From: Actinomycetes bacterium | GTDB lineage: Bacteria; Actinomycetota; Actinomycetes; Actinomycetales; Microbacteriaceae | Direction: 5' to 3' | Length of the DNA: 5,718 bases | Assembly: GCA_030425055.1 (NCBI GenBank) | Contig: JAUHVN010000195.1 | Coordinates: forward strand, 1-5,718 | Shown here: positions 1 through 4,629 of the stretch, piece after piece | Position numbering within the stretch: the stretch's first letter is position 1 | How the letters are laid out: every line of letters starts with the position of its first letter | The notes under the pieces: model-generated | Seen by the model: only the letters and a program-made list of their open reading frames with translations | The model's database searches: none | What the model was told of the DNA's origin: nothing | Program-made: the position numbers and the translations under genes

Positions 1-21
1 CCGCGCAGGCGACAAAGCCGA

Positions 22-34
22 CCGGCCGCGCCGG
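22..34 (-). terminator. Weak terminator-like hairpin after the LCP gene
   Basis: Just past the TGA of the leftward LCP gene lies a perfect 5-bp inverted repeat, CCGGC-GCG-GCCGG on the minus strand, followed after a short G/C stretch by CTTTG. The position fits a terminator. The stem is short, the T run is only three bases, and such G/C repeats arise easily by chance at this composition. The window ends 21 bp beyond it, so the downstream context is unknown. Confidence 0.2.
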
Positions 35-36
35 AC

Positions 37-1335
37 TCAGCCCTCGTACCCTCGCAGGTTGCCGTTCGAACAGGTCTCCTGCGCGGCGGTCGAACCGGTG
101 ATCGACGACGGCAGCTCCACGGCCTCCTCGGCGGGCTCGGTCGTGGCCCCGGGCGAGGGCGAAGCCGAATCCGACGGATCGGGCGAAGGCGACGGCGACG
201 CCGACGGCTCCTCGGTGGGCTCGACGACCACGACGCCGTCGTTCGATCCGGCCTCTCCCGTCAGCTTGATGGGCTTGTTGGCTGCGAGTGCGGCCCACAG
301 CGCGTCGGCCGACTGCGCGTCGGGAATGACCTTGTTCGGATCGGCAGGATCGGGGAGCACCGGGTACTGCACGAACACGATCTCGTCGAACGGCACGTTC
401 TTGACCGCGAGCGCGATCTGCACGAGCGTGAGCGGATTCGTGAGGCTCTGGCTGGGGGTGACGTTGTCGACGGCGGTGGTCGCGAGCTTGTACAGCGTCG
501 CGGGGTTCGACAGCACCTCTTCGCTGATGAGCTTGCGGGCCAGGCGCGACATGTACTGCTGCTGGTTCGAGATCCGGCCGAGGTCCGAGCCGTCGCCGAC
601 GCCGTGGCGGGTGCGCAGGAACTGCAAAGCGTCCATGCCCGAGATCGTGCGGTTGCCGGCCGGCCAGTCGATGCCGGTGTAGCTGTCGCGGATGCCGGAG
701 GCCAGGCAGACCTCGACGCCGCCGATCGCGTTGGTGACCTCGATCACGCCACCCCACGTGACCTTGGCTGCGAACGGGATGTTCTGACCGCTCAGCTGCG
801 CCACGGTCTTGACGACGCACGCGAGACCGCCATACGAGTAGGAGGCGTTGATCGGCTGCTTGCTCATCGCCGAGGTCTCGCTGCCGTCCTCGCGGGTGCA
901 CGACGGGATCGGGATCATGAGGTCGCGCGGGAACGAGATGACGGTGACGCGTCGCGGTTCGTCCGAGATGTGCACCAGCATGTTGACGTCGTTGAGCTCG
1001 TCCCCGGCGGACTCGCCGGTGCACCGCTCGCCGAACAGATCCGCGTACTCGGGCTCGCAGGCATCCGTTCCCGCCAGGAACAGGTTGACGCCGCCCTCGA
1101 TCGCGCCGATGTCGGGCGGAACCGCGGCCTGCCCCTCGAGCTCGACGGCATCGCTCGTGAAGCTCGCGGTGAGGTCGTAGGCGGCGTACGCGGCGACGCC
1201 GGCACCCGAGACGAGCACGACGGCGACCATGATCCCCAGCACCTTGAGCAGGAGGGCGAGCGGATGCGGCGACGACAGCTCACCGTGGCGCGCCACGGTG
1301 TGGCGACCACGCGGGGGCCGGGATGCCTGGGTCAC
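37..1335 (-). CDS. LCP (LytR-CpsA-Psr) family cell-wall polymer transferase
   Basis: A 432-residue membrane-anchored LCP protein. This family transfers lipid-linked glycopolymers (teichoic acid, arabinogalactan or other secondary polymers) onto peptidoglycan outside the membrane. Seen: a basic cytoplasmic N-terminus, one membrane segment at about residues 25-52, then the catalytic domain with FPRD (135-138), NASYSYGG (163-170) and RTRHGVGDGSDLGR (241-254) followed by QQQ. The two arginines of RTR, the later Arg and the Gln match the pyrophosphate-lipid binding residues known in the family. Residues 373-402 are a Ser/Pro/Glu-rich linker, and a short tail carries a Cys at 422. I chose GTG at 1335 because AGAGGA lies 5 bases upstream. 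An in-frame ATG at 1404 would run through the tRNA gene and encode tRNA-derived residues. The attached polymer cannot be told from sequence. Such proteins are often mislabelled as transcriptional regulators. Confidence 0.93.
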   Translation of the reverse strand: MTQASRPPRGRHTVARHGELSSPHPLALLLKVLGIMVAVVLVSGAGVAAYAAYDLTASFTSDAVELEGQAAVPPDIGAIEGGVNLFLAGTDACEPEYADLFGERCTGESAGDELNDVNMLVHISDEPRRVTVISFPRDLMIPIPSCTREDGSETSAMSKQPINASYSYGGLACVVKTVAQLSGQNIPFAAKVTWGGVIEVTNAIGGVEVCLASGIRDSYTGIDWPAGNRTISGMDALQFLRTRHGVGDGSDLGRISNQQQYMSRLARKLISEEVLSNPATLYKLATTAVDNVTPSQSLTNPLTLVQIALAVKNVPFDEIVFVQYPVLPDPADPNKVIPDAQSADALWAALAANKPIKLTGEAGSNDGVVVVEPTEEPSASPSPSPDPSDSASPSPGATTEPAEEAVELPSSITGSTAAQETCSNGNLRGYEG

Positions 1336-1340
1336 TCGGG

Positions 1341-1346
1341 TCCTCT
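1341..1346 (-). promoter_or_regulatory. Shine-Dalgarno site that fixes the LCP start
   Basis: On the minus strand AGAGGA sits 5 bases before GTG at 1335. It is the only good ribosome-binding site between the tRNA 3' end and the LCP membrane segment, and it decides the start. No TANNNT promoter element lies in the 27-bp gap. Confidence 0.65.
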
Positions 1347-1362
1347 CGGGCGGGGGGATCTG

Positions 1363-1447
1363 CGGAGGGTGTGGGATTCGAACCCACGGGACATCGCTGC
1401 CCACTGGTTTTCAAGACCAGCTCCATCGGCCGCTCGGACAACCCTCC
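1363..1447 (-). tRNA. tRNA-Ser (anticodon UGA)
   Basis: An 85-nt class II tRNA that reads UCA and probably other UCN serine codons. The acceptor stem pairs GGAGGGT with ACCCTCC, with discriminator G. The D stem is TCC/GGA. The anticodon stem CTGGT/ACCAG encloses the loop CTTGAAA, whose anticodon TGA lies at 1411-1413. A 16-nt variable region with a GGG/CCC pairing marks it as serine type. The T arm is GTGGG-TTCGAAT-CCCAC. The 3' CCA is not encoded: the discriminator is followed by CAG. It lies between the HAD gene and the LCP gene on the same strand, and the cognate synthetase serS is about 1.1 kb upstream. Confidence 0.97.
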
Positions 1448-1452
1448 CGACC

Positions 1453-1477
1453 GGATGCCTCGGGCTGCGGAGCATCC
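1453..1477 (-). other. Possible hairpin in the tRNA-Ser 5' leader
   Basis: GGATGC (1453-1458) and GCATCC (1472-1477) form a perfect 6-bp inverted repeat with a 13-nt loop, five bases upstream of the mature tRNA 5' end. A second small repeat, CCTGT-CGA-ACAGG at 1476-1488, overlaps one arm, so both stems could not form fully together. If transcribed, this lies next to the RNase P cleavage site. The hexamer is over-represented across the window, so the pairing may be coincidental. Confidence 0.3.
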
Positions 1478-1493
1478 TGTCGAACAGGCGTCG

Positions 1494-1499
1494 AGTCTA
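1494..1499 (-). promoter_or_regulatory. Candidate -10 element for tRNA-Ser
   Basis: TAGACT on the minus strand fits TANNNT and lies 46 bases before the tRNA 5' end, predicting a leader of about 40 nt. No convincing -35 hexamer is found at 16-18 bp. A TTGCAC at 1538-1543 is too far away (38 bp) to pair with it. Confidence 0.28.
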
Positions 1500-1585
1500 G
1501 TCGACGGAGTGATCCCTCCATTTTCCCCGCGCTGGCTGTGCAAGGGCTGGATGACGCACCGCCTTCGGCTCGCCCTTCGTCTCGG

Positions 1586-1651
1586 TCGCTGCGCTCCCTC
1601 GCTCAGGGACCATCGCTGCGCTCCCTCGCTCAGGGACCATCGCTGCGCTCC
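1586..1651. repeat. Tandem 27-bp GC-rich repeat, 2.4 copies
   Basis: Two identical 27-bp copies (1586-1612 and 1613-1639) and a 12-bp partial third (1640-1651) lie directly after the HAD gene stop. Each full copy contains TCCCT-CGCTC-AGGGA, a 5-bp stem with a 5-nt loop. On the minus strand the unit begins TGGTCCCTGAGCG and the array leads into CGAGACGAAGGGC. From memory, GGTCCCTGAG...CGAAGGG elements are common between genes of Microbacteriaceae; I have not checked this. Because 27 is a multiple of 3, the array reads as a repeating SLSEGAQRW peptide in one frame, which should not be taken as a gene. It may end the serS-HAD transcript, but there is no T tract. The rest of 1500-1667 shows only a spaced AAGGGC/GCCCTT pair (1542-1547, 1572-1577). 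Confidence 0.85.
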
Positions 1652-1667
1652 GCGCTCGGCAACCCCG

Positions 1668-2576
1668 TCAGAGTTCGCGCAGCACCTCGGCGACGCCGCC
1701 GTCGTGCACCGTCCCGGTGATCTCACCCGCGGCTTCGTGCACCTCGGGCGGCCCCTGCTTCATCGCGATCGCGCGACCGCCGTTCTCGCGCGCCCAGCGG
1801 AACATGCCGATGTCGTTGCGCCCATCGCCGATCACGAGCACGTGGGCGGGGTCGACACCGAGCTGGGTGCGCACCAGCTGCAGCCCGGTGCTCTTGTCGA
1901 CGCCGTGCGGGGCGATGTCGAGCCACGCGGTCCAGCCGACGGCGTACGAGACCTGGCTGAGCCCGATGCGGTCGACGAGCTCGACGAAGTCCTTCTCGCC
2001 CTGCTCGGGCGAGACGACCACGACACGCGACACCGGCTGGGCCGAGAGCTCCTCGAACGGCACGCGCCGCGCCTCGTGCAGGTTCCAGTCGTCCAAGTAC
2101 TCGGTGTAGAGCCGGCGACCGTCGGGCAGCTCGACGAGGTAGCGCGCGTCCGGCAGGTGCTCGCGCAGCTGGGTGAGCACCTCGGCAGGGTCGAACTCCT
2201 CGACGTGGAACCGCTCGTACAGCAGGTCGTCGGCGTCGATGCGCCGCAGCACGACCGCGCCGTTGGAGCAGACGACGAACTCGGGCGCGATCTTGAGGAC
2301 GCGCAGGATGCCTCGCGTGCCCTCCCAGCTGCGCCCGGTGGCGATCATGACCTCGTGTCCGGCGCGCTGCGCGTGCTCGACGGCTTCGACGACACCCGGA
2401 CTGAGGGTCTCGTCCTCGAGCAGGACGGTGCCGTCGATGTCGAGCACGATGAGCAGCGGCTCGGTGCGGACGTCGGGGTCCTCGGTGTCGCGCGCGATCT
2501 TCTCGACCAGCTTCGCGGCCTTCTTCGCCTTGACGACGCGGACGCTGCCGGTGGGCGGGAGGCGCGCTTCGCTCAC
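1668..2576 (-). CDS. Cof-type HAD family (IIB) phosphatase
   Basis: A 302-residue HAD hydrolase of the Cof/YidA type, cytoplasmic, expected to remove phosphate from small metabolites such as sugar phosphates or nucleotides; the substrate is unknown. All four HAD motifs are visible: LDIDGT (45-50, nucleophile Asp46 and acid/base Asp48), ATGR (79-82, Thr80), Lys228 in DKSTG, and GDGRND (250-255) for Mg2+ binding. SNGA (104-107) is typical of Cof proteins, and residues of about 110-220 form the C2-type cap. The start is GTG at 2576, which overlaps the serS stop as GTGA, so translation is probably coupled to serS. This start leaves a Lys/Ala-rich extension of about 38 residues before the first beta strand; a slightly later start cannot be excluded. 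A longer in-frame reading upstream is serS antiframe and is not real. Confidence 0.9.
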   Translation of the reverse strand: MSEARLPPTGSVRVVKAKKAAKLVEKIARDTEDPDVRTEPLLIVLDIDGTVLLEDETLSPGVVEAVEHAQRAGHEVMIATGRSWEGTRGILRVLKIAPEFVVCSNGAVVLRRIDADDLLYERFHVEEFDPAEVLTQLREHLPDARYLVELPDGRRLYTEYLDDWNLHEARRVPFEELSAQPVSRVVVVSPEQGEKDFVELVDRIGLSQVSYAVGWTAWLDIAPHGVDKSTGLQLVRTQLGVDPAHVLVIGDGRNDIGMFRWARENGGRAIAMKQGPPEVHEAAGEITGTVHDGGVAEVLREL

Positions 2577-3838
2577 GCGATCGGCTCCAGAACCTCGAGG
2601 CCCCCGAGGTACGGGCGCAGCACCTCGGGCACCGCGACCGATCCGTCGGCGCGCTGGTGGGTCTCGAGCAGCGCGACGATCCACCGGGTGGTGGCGAGCG
2701 TGCCGTTGAGGGTCGCGACGTGCTGCGTCTTGCCGCCGTCGGGGCGGTGACGGATGTCGAGCCGACGCGCCTGGTACGTCGTGCAGTTCGAGGTGCTGGT
2801 CAGCTCGCGGTACGCGTCCTGCGTGGGAACCCACGCCTCGACGTCGTACTTGCGGGCTGCGCTCGAACCGAGGTCGCCGGCCGCGACGTCGATGACACGG
2901 TACGAGAGGCCGAGATCCTGCAGCATCCGCTCCTGCATGCCGACGAGGCGCAGGTGCTCGGCCTCGGCGTCGTCGGGGCTGGTGTAGACGAACATCTCGA
3001 GCTTGTTGAACTGATGCACGCGGATGATGCCGCGCGTGTCCTTGCCGTACGAACCCGCCTCGCGGCGGTAGCACGTCGACCAGCCGGCGTAGCGCTTGGC
3101 GCCCGCGGTCAGATCGAGGATCTCGTCCATGTGGTAGCCGGCGAGCGGCACTTCGCTGGTGCCGACGAGGTACAGGTCGTCCTCTTCGAGGTGGTAGACC
3201 TCGGCGGCGTGCTGGCCGAGGAAGCCCGTGCCCCGCATCACCTCGGGCCGCACGAGCGTCGGCGGCACGAGCGGCACGAAGCCCTCCTGCAGCGCACGGT
3301 CGAGGGCGAGCGTCATGAGGGCGAGCTCGAGGCGCGCACCGATGCCGGTGAGGAAGTAGAAGCGGCTGCCCGACACCTTGGTGCCGCGCTCCATGTCGAT
3401 GGCGCCGAGCTTCTCGCCCAGCTCGAGGTGGTCGCGCGGCTCGAAGTCGAACACGACGGGCTCGCCGTGGGTGCGCAGCGTGACGAAGTCCTCCTCGCCG
3501 CCGGCGGGGACGCCCTCGATCACGACGTTCTCGATGATCGAGAGCGCCTGCTCGGCAGCCTCCTCGGCGGCGGTCACCGCGTGCTGGGCGGCCTTGACCC
3601 GCTCGCTGAGGTCCTTCGCCTCGGCGACCAGCGCGGCCTTCTCGTCCTTCGGCGCCTTGGCGACGCGCTTGCCGTGCGCGTTCTGCGCGGCCCGCAGCTC
3701 TTCGAACGCGGTGATCGCCGCGCGGCGCTCGCGGTCGGCCTCGAGCGCGGCATCCACCGCGGCGACGGACTCCCCCCTAGCCTCCTGCGAGCGCTTGACC
3801 AGCTCGGGATTCTCACGGAGAAGAGTGGGATCGATCAC
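2573..3838 (-). CDS. serS: Seryl-tRNA synthetase
   Basis: A complete 421-residue class II synthetase that charges tRNA-Ser (and tRNA-Sec where present) with serine using ATP in the cytoplasm. It opens with MIDPTLLREN, the classic SerRS N-terminus. Residues of about 25-105 form the Ala/Glu/Lys-rich antiparallel coiled-coil arm that grips the long variable arm of tRNA-Ser. The catalytic core shows motif 1 (EGFVPLVPPTLV, 185-196), the serine-binding TSE (227-229), motif 2 (CYRREAGSYGKDTRG, 256-270, then HQFNKLE to 281), ELTSTSNC (345-352) and motif 3 (NGTLATTR, 378-385, Arg385). The start codon is GTG, with TAGGAT six bases before it. The stop overlaps the HAD gene by 4 bp. Length and motifs are normal for a functional enzyme, and its substrate tRNA-Ser(UGA) is encoded nearby. 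Confidence 0.98.
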   Translation of the reverse strand: MIDPTLLRENPELVKRSQEARGESVAAVDAALEADRERRAAITAFEELRAAQNAHGKRVAKAPKDEKAALVAEAKDLSERVKAAQHAVTAAEEAAEQALSIIENVVIEGVPAGGEEDFVTLRTHGEPVVFDFEPRDHLELGEKLGAIDMERGTKVSGSRFYFLTGIGARLELALMTLALDRALQEGFVPLVPPTLVRPEVMRGTGFLGQHAAEVYHLEEDDLYLVGTSEVPLAGYHMDEILDLTAGAKRYAGWSTCYRREAGSYGKDTRGIIRVHQFNKLEMFVYTSPDDAEAEHLRLVGMQERMLQDLGLSYRVIDVAAGDLGSSAARKYDVEAWVPTQDAYRELTSTSNCTTYQARRLDIRHRPDGGKTQHVATLNGTLATTRWIVALLETHQRADGSVAVPEVLRPYLGGLEVLEPIA

Positions 3839-3844
3839 CCGACC

Positions 3845-3850
3845 ATCCTA
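3845..3850 (-). promoter_or_regulatory. TAGGAT element before serS (leaderless promoter or Shine-Dalgarno)
   Basis: TAGGAT followed by exactly six bases and GTG. As a TANNNT -10 box it would place transcription initiation at or beside the start codon, giving a leaderless mRNA. The internal AGGA, 7 bases from GTG, could instead be a Shine-Dalgarno site. No -35 box is clear. A weak GGGCG/CGCCC inverted repeat lies between the metallopeptidase stop and this element, within the 39-bp gap. Confidence 0.5.
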
Positions 3851-3877
3851 GGCGCGGGCGGTGGACGGCGCCCGGTC

Positions 3878-4576
3878 TCAGCCTATGTAGATCGCGACGA
3901 GGGCCGCGCGGTCGCTGAACCAGCGCGCGTAGACCGCCTCGAGCTCGGGCGCGAACCCGCCGGGCGGCATCACCTGTGTGCCGAGGTACGCGAACAGCTC
4001 GGTCGGCAGCGACGCGGGGTCGCCCCGCACCGAGCCGTCGATCTGCTGCTGGATCGGATCGTCGGCGGGGATCTTCGCATACTCGGCCGCGACGAGTTCG
4101 TCGACGGTGCCGACCTCCCACGAGTCGAGCTGGTCGTAGGCGGCGTGCAGCAGCTCGTGCGCGAGCACGGTCACCGCGGTGCCGGGAGCGAAGGGGTCGA
4201 CCGCGTCGCTGATGAGGATGAAGCCGTTCGAGCTCCAGCATCCGCTCGTCACCAGGTCGGGATCCTCGCCCGTGCCGCACATCTCGGCGATCTCGTCGAG
4301 CGACGCAGTGCGCGGGCGCTGCCGGAACAGCAGGTCGCGCCCCTCCTGCGTGAGCTGCGCACTGTCGGCGAGCGTGACGACCTGCTCCTCAGGGCTCGGC
4401 GGGCCGCCCGTGAACAGCTCGCTCGTGAAGGTCGAGACCCGCTCGGGGCCGATGACGGTGACGGCCGTGAACAGCAGACCGCACACCACCGCGAGCGTCA
4501 GACCCACCCGCACTCCGCTCGAGCCTCGGCGCCGAGGCGGCGGATCCGGGAACCGTCCGGGCTCGAACAGGGTCAC
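3878..4576 (-). CDS. Putative membrane-anchored zinc metallopeptidase (HExxH)
   Basis: A 232-residue protein that I cannot assign to a characterised enzyme. Seen: a short Pro/Arg-rich cytoplasmic N-terminus, one membrane segment at about 22-43, and an external domain. CGTGEDPDLVTSGC (100-113) has two Cys suited to a disulfide. HELLH (140-144) is the zincin zinc-binding and catalytic motif. TELFAYLGTQ (192-201), about 49 residues later, offers Glu193 as a plausible third zinc ligand. The C-terminus has ELEAVYARWFSDR (211-223). From memory, uncharacterised Gram-positive proteins share a layout of HExLHAAY, then ELxxxxGT, then LExxYxxxFxDR; this is unverified. Protease activity is inferred from the motif only. 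The start is GTG at 4576, with TAGGGT six bases upstream. It lies 39 bp before serS on the same strand and is divergent from the lipid kinase. No signal cleavage site is obvious. Confidence 0.8.
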   Translation of the reverse strand: MTLFEPGRFPDPPPRRRGSSGVRVGLTLAVVCGLLFTAVTVIGPERVSTFTSELFTGGPPSPEEQVVTLADSAQLTQEGRDLLFRQRPRTASLDEIAEMCGTGEDPDLVTSGCWSSNGFILISDAVDPFAPGTAVTVLAHELLHAAYDQLDSWEVGTVDELVAAEYAKIPADDPIQQQIDGSVRGDPASLPTELFAYLGTQVMPPGGFAPELEAVYARWFSDRAALVAIYIG

Positions 4577-4582
4577 ACGCGA

Positions 4583-4588
4583 ACCCTA
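4583..4588 (-). promoter_or_regulatory. TAGGGT element before the metallopeptidase gene
   Basis: On the minus strand TAGGGT is followed by six bases and the GTG at 4576. It fits an actinobacterial TANNNT -10 box of a leaderless promoter. AGGG is also 7 bases from the start and could bind the ribosome. The expected -35 position (about 4606-4611) reads GCCGCG, which does not match consensus. Confidence 0.5.
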
Positions 4589-4617
4589 TCCCGGCTCTGC
4601 GCGGTCGCGGCGGCCTC

Positions 4618-4623
4618 TAGGGT
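4618..4623 (+). promoter_or_regulatory. TAGGGT element before the lipid kinase gene
   Basis: TAGGGT, six bases (GTATCC), then ATG at 4630. This is the mirror of the arrangement on the opposite strand at 4583-4588. It supports ATG 4630 as the true start rather than the in-frame ATG at 4669. The expected -35 position (about 4595-4600, CTCTGC) is not consensus. Confidence 0.52.
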
Positions 4624-4629
4624 GTATCC

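Noticed and set aside
1363..1447. The tRNA gene as a phage or island attachment site
   Set aside because: No integrase gene and no repeated tRNA 3' fragment occur in the window, and both neighbours look like core genes.
1476..1488. A LexA/SOS-type operator upstream of tRNA-Ser (CCTGTCGAACAGG)
   Set aside because: It lacks the actinobacterial SOS arrangement of CGAAC and GTTCG half-sites at the proper spacing; it is a simple short palindrome.
604..1500. A + strand open frame opposite the LCP gene and through the tRNA
   Set aside because: It crosses a certain tRNA gene and is antisense to the LCP domain, with no domain signature of its own.
1538..1543. TTGCAC on the minus strand as a -35 box for tRNA-Ser
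   Set aside because: The only good TANNNT element (1494-1499) is 38 bp away, and no -10 box is present 16-18 bp downstream of the hexamer.
1586..1651. A possible small CRISPR array
   Set aside because: The 27-bp copies abut directly with no spacers between them, and no cas genes are present.
1280..1726. A minus-strand open frame with repeating SLSEGAQRW peptides
   Set aside because: The peptide repeat is the translated 27-bp DNA repeat. The frame also runs through the tRNA and into both flanking genes.
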